This document shows positions 33,401-45,619 of a stretch of DNA of 64,000 nucleotides, piece after piece. Source of the DNA: Vitrella brassicaformis (lineage: Eukaryota; Sar; Vitrellaceae); contig CDMY01000403.1 of NCBI GenBank assembly GCA_001179505.1, positions 21,790-85,789 on the forward strand, read 5' to 3'. Below the pieces are notes generated by a model. It saw only the letters and a program-made list of their open reading frames with translations. It searched no databases and was not told the DNA's origin. The position numbers and the translations under genes are program-made. The first letter of the stretch is position 1. Each line of letters begins with the position of its first letter.

Positions 33401-33969
33401 CAGCCGAGTCGGGTCGTCAGCGGATGATGCGTGATTTCGAGGAGGAGCGGTGTGCCCTCGAGGCCCACATCGGCAGCCTGCAGCGGCGCCTCAACGACGT
33501 GCAGGAAAGGGCCAGGAAGGAGGAAACCAAGGCAGCCGAGCTCATCAAGTAACTAACTTACCTTCTAAGTGACACACGCACGACCACAGCGTACCAACCA
33601 TCCATCGTGATGTGTGTACATCATCTCATCTACTACTGCAGGGCGCAGGAGAGTCTGCGGCAGCGGTGGAAGGACGAATTGGAGAGGGAGAAGGCGGTAA
33701 GCCAGCACGCAACTCCTCCCCCCTACAACACATGCACCGATGGCTATGCTATGCACACAAGATCTCTCGGACCTCTGTCTGTGTCTGTCCGTTATGCATG
33801 CGTGTAGACGTTGGAGCGTGATCTCTCGGCGACCAAGGCGGAGAACCGGCGGCTCAAGAGCCGCCTGCAGAGCACACTGAGGCTGGCCTGCCTGCAGGCC
33901 ACCGAGCCCGCCTGCCCCCTCTCGCCGCGACGGATGCCGCCGCCCGACTGTCCTCTCGCCAGTGTGTAG
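30439..33969 (+). CDS. Coiled-coil protein resembling SCLT1 (centriolar distal-appendage type)
   Basis: About 15-17 short exons encode a nearly continuous coiled coil of about 640-700 aa. Start ATG 30439-30441; stop at 33967-33969. The first exon (to about 30903) has a helix LRDYGDRVTKELRRYQ, an acidic linker, then MSPLLIAYDDRVRDLE and QLVKENEDLLAECKEK. This order (coil ending in RRYQ, acidic gap, PLxxxYDxxxxxL, then a coil with KENExL) resembles the N-terminus of SCLT1, a distal-appendage protein needed for cilium docking. Later exons are heptad-rich (Glu, Gln, Arg, Leu) with no other domain and a short Pro-rich tail. Basal-body function is inferred; any long coiled-coil protein is the alternative. 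Confidence 0.55.
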
Positions 33970-35289
33970 CGCTCATAGATAACATAACATAACATAACGG
34001 ACGCACCGCAACATCTGTCTGCACGCATCTCTGTCTGGTCTGCGTGTGTGCATACAAAGGGAGACAGACTGGATGGATGCATGGGACTTCATGGGGGCTG
34101 GTTTTGATGGATTGATGCTGTAGGTGTTGCTTTTCATGGATGGATGGATGTGTGTTGGTGACCACGCGTGATCAATCCATATGAAATGAAGGTGATACGA
34201 ACGTCGGAACGTGCACATCACACACAATCGGAAAAGATCCACTGATGAAGTGTCACGTCATCAAAGGGAATGAGCCCGTCGGTCTGTTATCCATCCACCC
34301 ACCGTTGTACCAGCAACTGTGAGTCCATCCATCCATCCATCGACTCACGACCGCAACGACCCACCAACACCGCGGTACTAGGCTGGCTGGGGATGCTTAG
34401 CATGCCCACGGCAACAGGCAGATGGGCAGCGGGAGACAGACAGACAGGCAGATAGAGACGAGGTTTTTCATCTGCGCAAACAGGTAGGGATTTCAGCAAG
34501 TATATGTCCATCCATCCATCTATCCAGGCTGCAAAGAGAAAGGCAGGGACAGGATGTAATGAGCATGCAGGGGGTTTCTGTGTCCATGCAGGTCACTTCT
34601 GTGTCCAGGTCACTTCTGTGTCGCACTTGGATGGGTACTCTATGGAGAGAGCTATGTTTGTATGGGCATCCATCTCTCTTTCGCTCTCCGTGTGTGTGGG
34701 CGTGGCGTCCTGTTTGCGAATGAGACCCAATCATTCAGCCTGTAAGGATTCAGCTTAGGTTAGTCACTTAGTGTCCTCTGCATGCATGCACCTATTCATC
34801 CCATGCAGGATACGCCGCCAGACCATCCATCCATCCATCCATCCACTCCACACCCCACACCGTGCCAGCCACCATTGACCGTTCATCTCGTGCAGACGCA
34901 CGCACCGTCCTATCCCTAGGCCGCAAGTCTGTCTCCCCCACACACGCACCGAACGCCACCCACTCATTCCTTCGGTCAGACAGTCGGGAAAAGGAAAAAT
35001 AAATCACTCGGTCAGTCAGGCACCCAGGCAGCTGGATCGATGCGCTCGAAACAAAACTTTGATAGGCAGGTAGGCAGGTAAGCAGGCAGCCATGTGGCAC
35101 GGGGTAGAGAATTGTGGGAGGGCAGCCGTCCACCCACCTCATTTCTGTGGGTGGCATGCCCTCCGTCACATATATACGGCGATCGATCCGCATACGGCCA
35201 ACCAGTCAGCGAGTACGTATATGTATATGTGTGTGTATGTATGTGTGTGTGTGTGTGTGTATGTATTGATTGTTGTTGTTGTTGTTGAT
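33970..35289. other. Intergenic spacer between convergent 3' ends
   Basis: No gene recognised. Notable are (ATAAC)n at about 33979-33998, several (ATCC)n/(GGAT)n blocks (34138, 34326, 34505, 34826), a 14-bp direct repeat (CAGGTCACTTCTGT) at 34590 and 34607, and (GT)n/(GTT)n at 35225-35290 just beyond the PKA-R stop. Confidence 0.5.
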
Positions 35290-37796
35290 CTATTTGACTT
35301 GCTGCATGACGGTGTTGTAGCGGTCCGCGTTGCGCTGGAGGATGTGCTCCACCGGTCCTGAGTGAACACACAGCGACACGCATCCATCGCATGCACCCAG
35401 ATGAATGAATGGCTGGGCGGACATGCATACGGCCGTTCGTTCATTGCCCTCCACTCACTCCCGTATGTACCGAGTAGTCGCTTGAAGCTTTTGCGGTCCA
35501 AAGTCACACACTTCACCTCACCCTGAATGCGATGCGCACACATGGAAGAGTGGCTCTCTGCATTGCATCTCTCTGTGTGGAGATCTTTCTTTCGTGTCTC
35601 ACTGACTGACCTTGGCCTTGACGGTAGCAGCACGTGGCTGGTTCTTGATCAAAGCGAGCTCACCGAAGTAGTCACCTGTGTGTATGTATGGTGGCCCCTT
35701 ACTCGTCGTCCTGCTTCTCCATATATAGGCACCTTACTTACCTTTCTTGTAGTCCATGACCTTGCCTGCACCACCCTCCTTGAACGCCTCAGCCTCGCCC
35801 TCCTCTGTTGGTTGGGCGCGGCGCCCCATATATCAATCACATAACATACACAGACAGAAGGGATGTGCAGTTGATGTGATGCCTCGCTGTGCATACTGAG
35901 TACCGATGATGTAGAACTTGTCCCCCTCGTCGCCTTGCTTCACGATCACCTCGCCGTCCTGACACACACAGCCAGGCCACGGACAGTAAGTATACTTGCC
36001 GGTGGTCTGGCCGGGTGCGTGTGTGTGTGTGTGTATACCTTGAATGCGGCAGTCTTGAGTGCGTCAGCAAGTTTGGACCGCTCGTAGGCGTCCATCTCCT
36101 TGAGCAACTCCACCTGACACGACACGGGTCGATGGATGCTTTGGCTGTCTGCCTGTCTGTCTGTCTGGCAGTGCCTTGCCTGCATACGCACCTTCTCGAG
36201 GAACCCCTGGTACATTTCGCGTTTCTTCTGCGCGGCGTCCTTGACAATGTTGTTGAAACTCTCCCGGTCCAACTTCCTGCAGCACCCATCCCATCCACAC
36301 ACAGCAACACATGGAAAGCCATGGGGTGAGTGCACGTGTGTGTCCGGCGGCCGACCAGAGACGTCCCTGCTTTGTGCACTTGACAGTGGCGGCCCGGGGG
36401 CAGTTGTACCTGTGGAGGCAGGCATGAGACACGCACAGACAGAGAGCAGAGACCACATGATGGATCCGATCCACATGTGAGCATTTCTGCTGGCTGCGAG
36501 TGTGTTTGACTGACAGGAGTGCGAGCTCCCCGAAGGCCTGTCCGCCTTCATACGAGGCCACCTGATCTTCAACCCCTGTCTCCTTCTGCTCACAACATAC
36601 ATGCAAAAGACTCACATGTGTGTGCGCGTTGGGTGTGCACCCGTCTGGTCTGGGGCATGCAGCCAGCCTGCCTACCGATTTCTTGGTGACGATGAATTCG
36701 CCGGTTTCCACGAGGTAAAGGAAGTCGCCGTCCTCGCCTTGAGTGATGACCACATCGCCGTCGCTGCAAACACACACACGGGCACACCGGAGGCTCCATG
36801 TGTCTGGAGGGGTGGGTGTGTGGGTCAGTGGGGATGGCGTGTGTGGGTGCTACGTACACGACCAGCATCTCCTTGAAGGCATCGATGACCGTCTTGAGAT
36901 CCTTCTCGTCCAAACTCTGACGACAGACGAGTGATGGGCGGATGGAAGGATGAGTGAGTGTGTGTGTGTGACCCCACCCCCCTCCCCTCCGACCTGGAAC
37001 AGGAACGAGTTGTTGATGGCATTGCGGATGCACGTCTTCTGCTCGTCCGTCTTGGGGTACACCTGAAGGGCGCAACCACGTGACGTGCTGTGTGCCGTGT
37101 CTCTGCGTCTGTGTGACGGAGGGGGAGGGGAGGCGGTGCTGACCGGTGCGGTGAAGGCTTGTTTTTTGTTAAATTCGCCATATGCCTCGGCACTGACACT
37201 CGTGCGGGGCTTCTTGCCGTAGTTGGCGGGCGTCTGGACACACAAAGATGGAGAGACATGCCGGGACGTGTGAGCAAGGAAAGAGAGTGTGTGTGTCCGA
37301 ACAAAAAGGGTCAGGTCGGCGACTTCATCGTCCTCATCCTCGTCTTCGTCCTCGTCGTCGGCCTCCTCTGTAGAGGCACATACGCACACACATGCACGCA
37401 GAAGGATGGGAGTTGCTGGCCGATGGGTGCATGTCACTGGCTGCTGCACGTCACGTTGGTCACTTTCAGGGTCTTCGGTAGCGCCCTCGACCTTCTTGTA
37501 CTTGTGCTCCTCTTCCTCCTTCACACGCATCTCGCCGCTGTCCACCCCGCACAGTTGGGTACAACACCTGCACACACCCAGAGAGAGCACACAGAGCAGA
37601 CAGAAGGATGGCGGCTCCCTCGCCTCGTGTGTGTTCTCCGTCTCCCTCCCCTCTCCCCTCCTCCCCTCTCCTCTCCTCCCCTCCCCGCCCTGCGTGTGTC
37701 AAACCCCGGTGAACCGGCTTACTTGCACTGCAGGAGCCAAAGGAATCTCTCATACAAGGTCATAGGCTGAGCCTCCTGCTTCACCTCCTCACTCAT
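35290..37796 (-). CDS. PKA-R: cAMP-dependent protein kinase regulatory subunit
   Basis: Holds the PKA catalytic subunit inactive until cAMP binds. Start Met 37796 (MSEEVKQEAQPMTLYERFLW), stop 35290-35292, about 12-14 exons. Order: an N-terminal segment, a long Asp/Glu run, an inhibitor-like site KKPRTSVSAEAYG, then two cyclic-nucleotide domains. Domain A shows GDVVITQGEDGDFLYLVETG and AFGELALL followed by PRAATVK. Domain B shows GEVIVKQGDEGDKFYI and YFGELALIKNQPRAATVK. Both phosphate-binding cassettes have Ala after PRA, the residue usually tied to cAMP rather than cGMP preference. The inhibitor site has Pro at P-3 where Arg is usual, with Arg at P-2 and Ser at P0. No clear dimerisation/docking domain was seen. 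Confidence 0.85.
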
Positions 37797-38481
37797 CGAC
37801 CTGACCTGCCTTCTCTTGTCGCAATACGCTCACAAATGAGGGAGGCAGCTCAGGGAGCCCCAGTCGGTATATATGCAGCCCTCGTGTGGTCCGGGAGAGC
37901 CGGCTGGTTTGATTGCGCGGTTGGAGACCGAGAAACACCGAGAAATTGCGGAAGCTCTCACCCCTGTGCGCGTCGGTGGTCGAAAGTCGTCACGAGGACC
38001 CGCAAGGGAAGCAGGTGGAAGTTAAGAAGCGGTGTGAACCTCAAGAGAGGGGGGCTTTCACGGTTTTGGCTGGTCCAAGTCGGTGCTTATCTTGCGCTTT
38101 GACAGACAGCACAGCAGCTTTAGGAAATGCTCAGCAGCCTGAAGAAAACTTGAATGCGAGTCTCAGACTGGCTTGGCCCCCCACAGCCCCCACAAGCTCG
38201 CAAAAGGTTGGCAGAGGGAGGACGCCGCCAAAGGGCCTTTGGTACTGGTGATGGTGAAAGCAAAGATGCGGCGGAAGCTCTGGTGCTGACGGAAGTGCGC
38301 TTTCCAGACGCGATCTCTCCTGGTGCCACAGCGGCTTCGGAGGCAGAAGGCAGCTCAGCAGGACGACAGACAACCCTATCAGACGCACCCCGCACCGGCC
38401 ACACAAGCGTGGCCCTCCCCGCCACCACGAGACGAAGCAAACGCCGCACCTCACCGGCAGTGAGGGCTGGCAGACGTCAGA
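37797..38481. promoter_or_regulatory. Divergent intergenic region, PKA-R (-) and CCCH protein (+)
   Basis: 685 bp between start codons, GC-rich. A small ORF on + (37836-38102) has no recognisable domain and is not supported. Confidence 0.4.
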
Positions 38482-41400
38482 ATGAACACGCCGAGCACCT
38501 ACGCGAGCGAGTATCCTTACCCCCCTCCGCCGTCCACGGACATATCGGTGTCCATCCCGGCCGCACCCACGGTGTGCGTGTCGGCTCCCAGCGGCAGCGG
38601 CAATGTGTATGAGGACATGACGGCCGGCGGGTACGGCCCTGGGCAGTATGATGGGTCGGGCGGCGACCAGGACGCGGCGGGGATGCAGCAGACGGTGCTG
38701 CTCGCCAACGACTGCTTCTATAAGGTGAGCGAGCGGGGGAAGGGAGGGACGAAGTAAAGCTCTCTCCATTCCATTCGTTCGCACAGCGAGTGGATTGTAT
38801 GTCCGTTGTGTCCTGTCTGTCGATGTGTGATCGTGACCATTGATTGTGTGCAGACCAAGTTGTGTCCGCATGCCTTGGAGGGTTACTGCCGCAAGGGCGT
38901 CAGCTGCTCGTTTGCGCATTCCCAGGCGGAGCTGCGGCCCCTGCCCAACCTCAAAAAGACACGACTCTGCGACACCTTCATGAAGGTGAGGGAGGGAGTG
39001 GCCTGGCCACACACACACACAGACGGACAGACACACAGGCAGACCCGATCCTATCTATGTGCCTTCGACTGTGTCTTGTGTATGTGTATGTGTGTTTATT
39101 TGCCAGACGGGCCGTTGCGACAACCTGAATTGCACCTTCGGTGAGTGAGGAAGGAAACACGCACGCACATGCTCATTCATGATGTGAGTGGGTGCCTTCC
39201 TTCCCATTGATTGTCCTGTGTGTGTGCAGCTCATGGGCAGGAGGAGCTGCGGGCTACGTCAGATTACTACAAGACCTCTCTGTGCTTCTTCTGGAAGAAC
39301 GGCGAGTGCAAGGCGGGCGAGCGGTGCAGACACGCTCACGGGTGGGTGAGGGCGGAAATGAGACGAGGGAGGGTGGACACAAATTCTCTCTCTCTCTCTA
39401 CTGTATTGTTTAGAGTGCATGAGTTGCGTCCGGCGCCTCCCCGTCGCCGGAACAAGAAGTCCCTGCAGGTGGTGACATCAGGGCTGTCAGGCAGGTTGCC
39501 ACAGCCCGCCGCGCCCGTCACGCCACAGAGCGCCGGGCCACAGTTCCACCGCACCAACGTCCCTGACCTCTCGCCCTGCCTGCCCTCGCCCACATCCACC
39601 TGGAGCGCGCACTCGCCATGGCCCGCTGGCGTCCCCTGCCCCTCGCCCCCGCCCCCGCCCCCGCCACACCCCCCCATGCCAATCAACAACCCGCCGCCCA
39701 TGCAGCTCACACCGAGGCAGGGCGGTGCCACTGGACACAGCAGCATCAGGTACGGTACGCGAGGGACCTTGTTCATGCGCACACATAGACGGATGGATGG
39801 ATGTGGAATTGTGAGTGAGTGCAGGAATGAGAACTGGCCGACGGCAAGTCAGAGCAACCCCCTGATGAAGAGTATGGGGGGCGACATGGCTGGCAGTGGT
39901 GGCGGCTGGGGCGGCCACGACGAGCGCATAAGACGGTCCCTGGGGCTGGGACCAAGGTATGCGGCAGGGGCAGCCAACGCCGCCATGCAGGACCATCAGC
40001 CCACCGACAGCAAGGACGGCGACCGCCATCCACAAGAGGACGAAGGTGAGATAGACCCATCCAAAGACGTGCAAACACCAATCCCAACAGCTGATGTGTG
40101 TGCCTGTCGCTCGCTTCAGTTCCTGCCTGGTGGGAGGGTACGGCTTCATCCTCATCCTCCGCCACCATTCTGAAGGCCACCACGCGACCGTCGGTGCCGC
40201 CGGGCATGCACATGCAGGGCGACGAGAGGCGGGCCGCTGCGCCTGTGAGGACAACCAGCTCGTGGGGGCCCAACCCACAAGCACAACCTTTCGTGCCAAA
40301 AGCCAGGTATCTATCTATCTGTGTGGGTGGGTGGGTGGGAACAACGAACGAGGTAGGTCTACAAAATCTGCTCTGATGTGCTGTGTGTGTGGTGCACTTT
40401 CTTTCGTCAGCCTGTGGCGTGAGACGACGGTTTCTGGGGCGAGGAGCGCCGCTTCAAACCCTGACGTAGGCACAGCCCGCACACAGATCAGATATGCACA
40501 CCCGTGCAACGAACGTCCTCTGTCTCTTGTTCACTCATTTCTTTCCTTTAGACACAGTCCGGTTCATCTCCCGGCCAGGCATCCGCCGGCGGCGCGTCAA
40601 CGGTGTCGATCTTCGCCAACCCCTCGCCCTTCGCCCCAACGGCCACCCCATCGGCCATGCCGCAGCAGCCAGTACACACCGACAGCCCCACCCGCACCGC
40701 AGAGGAACATGCATGGCTGCTCAACCTGAGGCCCGACGAGAGCGACCCCTCCGTGGACGTGTCCGTGCTGGACCCGAGCAGCAAGGACCTGCTCAGCCGG
40801 TTGCCGGCCGACGAGCAGCCGCTGTTTATAGAGTTCCTGCGGTACAAGAGGGAGCGCGGCATGGTTGGCGGCATGCACAGCAGATCCACGGCCACAACCA
40901 CGCCCACAAGGCGGCACTTCTCCTCCCCCTTTGGGCTGGGCCTCACGCCAGAAGGGCTGCCGTCCTCGCCCCCACAGGCACAGAACGCGTCCCCCGATAG
41001 CACCGACTCAGTCTTTCTGCGGCCGATCGCCATACAGCACCGGAGCCACTCTGACAACGGAATGAGCATCAGCGGGGGAGGATCGGTGTCGCCGGGAGAG
41101 AGGGGGAGGGGCGGTGTGGGTGTCGATTCGGCGGGTGGTGATGGGGGGCACGTGTCGCCCGCTGTGGCTGTGGACGTCAGGGGGGGTGCGGCGATTGCGT
41201 GGGACGAGGAGCAGGAGAGCGAACAGTACAACCGAATAGAAGAGGTACGCACGCGTCGGGACACACACACACACAAACGGAGATTCCATGCATGTTTGGC
41301 TGTCTCTAATCTCAGCTGGCATCCTCATGTCTGTCCGGTGCGGGCAGCGCCCCCTTCTCCCTCCTCGAGGCGCCTGGCAGCAGCACCACGTCGACCACCC

Positions 41401-41603
41401 CAACGCACCCCTTCTCCCCAACCCCCTGGGCGTGCGGCCTGCCGTCGGTGCTGGAGGTCAGCCACTCCAATGAGGACAGCCCGCAGAGTGACATCAACCT
41501 CGGCACAGCGCATGTCAATGACAAGGACGAGGAGGAGGAGGAGATGATCCGGGGCGGTGGGGGGTCGGGCAGCGACGGCACCACACACGAGGGCGAGGAG
41601 TGA
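38482..41603 (+). CDS. Triple CCCH zinc-finger RNA-binding protein
   Basis: Likely binds RNA and acts after transcription. Exons: 38482-38724, 38854-38985, 39107-39140, 39230-39341, 39414-39749, 39825-40045, 40120 to about 40305, 40553 to about 41244, about 41317-41603. After a Pro/Gly-rich N-terminus come three tandem CCCH fingers: [19 protein letters not shown], then [19 protein letters not shown], then [19 protein letters not shown]. Spacings are C-x7/8-C-x4/5-C-x3-H, and the last two are split across exons in correct phase. The rest, about 500 aa, is disordered and rich in Pro, Ser and Gly, with acidic patches near the end (DKDEEEEEM). Three close CCCH fingers plus a long disordered tail is common among alveolates. 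RNA target unknown. Confidence 0.85.
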
Positions 41604-44600
41604 GTTGAGTGAGTGATAGGTAGATATCTAGAGCGTGTGGCTGGCTGGCTCCCTCATGTAGGGGAAGGGAGGGAGGTGTGTGTAAGGGCGGAGGGAGGGG
41701 GCGAGCGAACGAGTACCGAGCGAAGGGCTCTGGTGCTCCTTTACTTGTTTGCTCGTTGGCTGGTCGGTTGATTGATTGATTCGTGATAAATGAGTGGTTG
41801 AGTGAGTGCTGTGATGAGTGCGCCGCTTTTTTCGCGTGCAGATGAGAGACAGACAGTGCGCGCATAATGGCGTTCGGTGTGTGCTGGTTGGTGTGGTCGG
41901 TGTCCTGTGGTCTTTCTGTTGTGGTGTGGCAGGCAGCCTGTGTGTGATAACGATACCATACCCCTCACACAAAAAAGACAGAAGAAACCAAAGAAAGAAA
42001 GAAAGTGGCTGGCCTGGTTGGTTGACGTTTTTTGGACGCAAGAATGAACGTCTGTATGTCTGCCTGCCTGCCTGTCTGTCTGCCTGTCTGCCTGTGAGGG
42101 AGTGAGCAGTGTCCGTGACTCGACCTGTGTATGTATCTCTGTCTGTCTCCAGTCGGGGCGGCCAACTTAGGGGATATGCACGGTGCAGAACACTCAGGGA
42201 TACGTACGGACTCATGTGCTGTGCACCGTGTCCCAGTGTGTTCTGTACCGTGTCCCAGAAGCTGGCCGCCCCGCCGTACTCGCCCATCATGCATCTGTGT
42301 CTGCCTCTTGTGTATGTCCCGCCCTTGTCTCTTTTTTGGCCTCTTCGAAGGCATCTGTCTGTCTGTCTGTCTGTTGTATTGAATTAGGTGAGGCGTGTAG
42401 GCAAGCTAGAGAGAGACACACTACTTACTTAGTCAAGACAGAGAGAAGGAGAGCCAGAGAGGCAGGGCGAGGCAGGAGATGGACGGACGCTTACGCATTT
42501 TTGCATCCATCGTCAGTTCCTGCCTGCCTGCCTGCCTGTCTGTCTATCTGTCTGTCTGTGAGGCGATGGGCCGTCGTATTGCCACCGTATCAGCCAGCCC
42601 ACCTGCATCCCTCCCACCCTCCCACCCTCCCTCCCTCCCTCCCTTGTTGTCGTGGGTGGCATGTCCCATGGTGAAGTGCCGTCACGTCACACCGACTGAC
42701 GGGCCGGTGATTCATCATTCCAGGCCGCCTGACATGACACGCCTCACGTGGGGCTGGGCTGCACCGATGGATACGATGAATGACGTGGGCAGGGAGGGAG
42801 GGAGGGAGGGACGGAGTCGCTGTTGCTGTGAGTGCAGCTAATGAATGAATGGCCGGCCATCCATCCATCCATCCATTTTTGATGAAAGGGCAAAGGCAAA
42901 CAGAGGGAGAAAGCAGGCAGGGCAGGTGCATGACATGATCGATGGATCCGTACGAGGGCCCGGGGGCGCAACCAACCAGAGGGGAATGTGCTGATTGATG
43001 CTTTTTGCCGTCCGTCTCGTGTTGCGTTGCGCCCCCTCCCATCCCGTCCACGCCTCCAGTCCATCCACAAGAGAGAGAGAGAGAATTCGTGTGTGCAGGC
43101 AGGCAGGCAGGCACGCACGCACGCACATAGCGACTGGCAACTTTTTCGTATTGCTGGTTGGTTGGTTGGTTCGTGTCACTCTTGTGGCCTGACCCTTATC
43201 ACTCTCCCTCCCTCCCTCCCGCCTGTATTGCATGCTTGTCCGACCTTTTTCTGCATCTTATCCGCAGTCTCTCTCTCCCTGGCTGTGCAGTGCACACACA
43301 CAAACACCTTGGGGATGTTTTTTCTTTGGTGGCTGGCTGGCTGGGTGATTGGATGGATGGATGGATGGGCGGATGGGTGCGAGAGATGGCGAGCAGGCAG
43401 AAACGGACGGAGGGAGGGAGGGAGGGGTGGAGGGGAAGCCGACTTTTTCCCGTCTGTCTGTCTGGTTGCCTAAGGCTGCTGTTTGTCTGAGAAACAGTGT
43501 GTGTGTGTCTGTGTCTGTGTCTGTCTGGAGAGCAAAGCAACGAGGTGGATTTTTGCCCATGTGTATTCTCGTCTGTCTGTCTGTCTGTCCCATTGAAAGC
43601 TGCCTAACGGCACCCCACGTCTCGTCTGCTTCTCTTCCCTCTCTCTCTCTCTGAGTCTTTGTATGTGTGTACTTTTTGGGGGTCTATTTGTCCGTTCCTG
43701 CCCAGCCTCCCTCCCTCCCTCCCTCCCTCCCCCCCCCGTAACTCGCCCACTGCAACGAACCACGACCGCAGTATTCCCGTCGGTCCACACGGCCAGCCGC
43801 CCGGCTCATTCATCGCAGCACAAGAGCCAGTCAGCCAGCCTGGCCACTCGGAGTTTTTTCCCCTCTGAGACGACGACTGACTGCCAGTGGAATGGCTGGC
43901 TCTTTCTCACCTCCGCGTGGCGTTCGTTGTTTTTTCCTTTTTATTCCATTGATCTGCTCCATTCCATTCATCGATGCGTTGGGTTCCTGTCGGCCTGTGT
44001 GTCTGCCTGCCGTGTGGTTTTGATTTCATCCCTCCCTCCATCCATCCGGCTGTTCATCGTTCCAAGTGTCTATCCACTTTTTCTGCTTTTGTGCTGGTCG
44101 TGAAAGAGAGACAGAGAGAGAGAGATGTGTGTGGTGATGACCTGACCCATCAATCGTGTACGCCCTGCCCTGCCCTGCCTGCCCTTCTGGCTGCCTGCCC
44201 CTTTCTCTCTGTGAGCGAGCGTGTGTGTACTCGGTGCTAGCTGTCTGTCTGTCTGTCTGTCCCTGTGTGTGTGCAGTGGCATACAATCGTACCACACAGA
44301 GAGCATTGAAACCTGTTGGAGTGCCATCTATCGTGTGGTACACGGCGGGAGGGAGGGAGGGAGGGAGGGAGGGAGTGCAGAGGCGGGGCTTTCTTTATGT
44401 ACCTGCTGGCTGACTGACCTGATGCAGCTGTCGTGTTCGTAAGTGTGGCACGATGGATGTGAGAGACTTTTGTGCTGTGTGTGCGTCCCTGAGGCGTCTG
44501 TCTGATGTGTTGTTATGTGTTGTGTGGTGTTGTGTGTGGTGTTTGTGTGCACATGATGACTGACTGACAATAATCGCAGTGCGAGCGATGGATGGATGCT

Positions 44601-45619
44601 GGTGAGTGACTGTGGTGACTGAGTGAGTGAGCAAACCTATTACTGACTGACTGGCCTGAAAACTCTCAAGCAAACCGAATGGTTGATCCGATCAGCCGAC
44701 GGCACGCACGGCTGTGAGGAAAAAATTCAATTGCATGTATATATGTGTGTGTGCGTCCATCCGCACCAACACCACAGCGGAGCATTTGGCCCCACCACCC
44801 CTCCCTCCGTCTGTGCGCTGGGCGCAGAGACACCTGGGGCGGGCAGCATATGGGCGCATAGTGAGTGATACACAGAAAGACTGACTGCTTCGGTCGGTGT
44901 GTTTGGTGTCCCTCCCGTCTGTGTGGATCGGCCGAATCTCCCCTTGTCACGCACGTCGGCCATCTGTGTGTGAAGACACACAGACGGCCGGCGTCCACGA
45001 CAAGCAAGAGAATCGATCCCACATCGACATGGGCACAGGCATACACACGAAGAACGACCGCACCGCACAGAGACAGACAGACATTCATCGCGGGGTCCAG
45101 TCCACAAACGCCCCCCTCCCCATAAGCATCTCATCTCATCTGTGCGTTCCCCGGCCACCAGCGGCAGACACACACACGGACAGGCGAGAGAAAGGGGAGG
45201 AAGGGGAGCTGGGTACGTACGTACGAACACATACACATCAACGCCAGCCACGCCCCCAGGCACGTGTGTCGTGGGTGGGTGGGGTGCACCCCATTTCCCT
45301 TTCAAACGACCGAGGGAGGGAGGAAGGGAGGGAGGGAGGGAGATAGGCAGACAGACAGACAGGCACGGACAGACACACATCCGCGCGAACGTCAGTCACT
45401 CCGAACACTCGTCCACGAGACACGTATAAACCAGCCAGACAGTCAGAAACAGAGAGAGAGGGAGACGTCAGTCAGTGTACAGGCAGACCCGCCCTCCCCT
45501 CCCTTAGAATCCCTCCCCTCCCTCCCTCCCTCCCTCCCCCACACACACGTGTGTACCCTTACATACACATACATATGTCGTGTGTGTGGTGTGGTGTGGG
45601 TATGGGATCGTCCGTCCGT
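41604..45619. other. 4-kb spacer rich in microsatellites, without a recognisable protein gene
   Basis: The longest gene-free stretch in the window. Dense tri- and tetranucleotide runs occur on both strands: (GTCT)n near 42060-42080 and 42357-42370, (CCCT)n near 42620 and 43205, (GGGA)n near 42790, 43410 and 44347, (GGCA)n near 43097, (GT)n and (GA)n. Small open frames have repeat-derived composition. An imperfect long hairpin lies at 42154-42273. It may include the 3' UTRs of the flanking convergent genes, or unrecognised noncoding RNA. Confidence 0.45.
42154..42273. other. Long imperfect inverted repeat (hairpin)
   Basis: Outer arms CGGGGCGGCCA (42154-42164) and TGGCCGCCCCG (42263-42273) are perfectly complementary over 11 bp. 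Inner arms ACGGTGCAGAACAC (42180-42193) and GTGTTCTGTACCGT (42238-42251) pair over 14 positions with one G-U/G-T wobble. The stretches between the arms also pair partly. As RNA it would form a roughly 120-nt hairpin with a loop of about 44 nt. It stands out from the surrounding simple repeats. Confidence 0.6.

Noticed and set aside
42590-43813. Several 70-178-aa frames on both strands in the 41.6-45.6 kb spacer
   Set aside because: They are made of translated tetranucleotide repeats, with no exon chain or domain.
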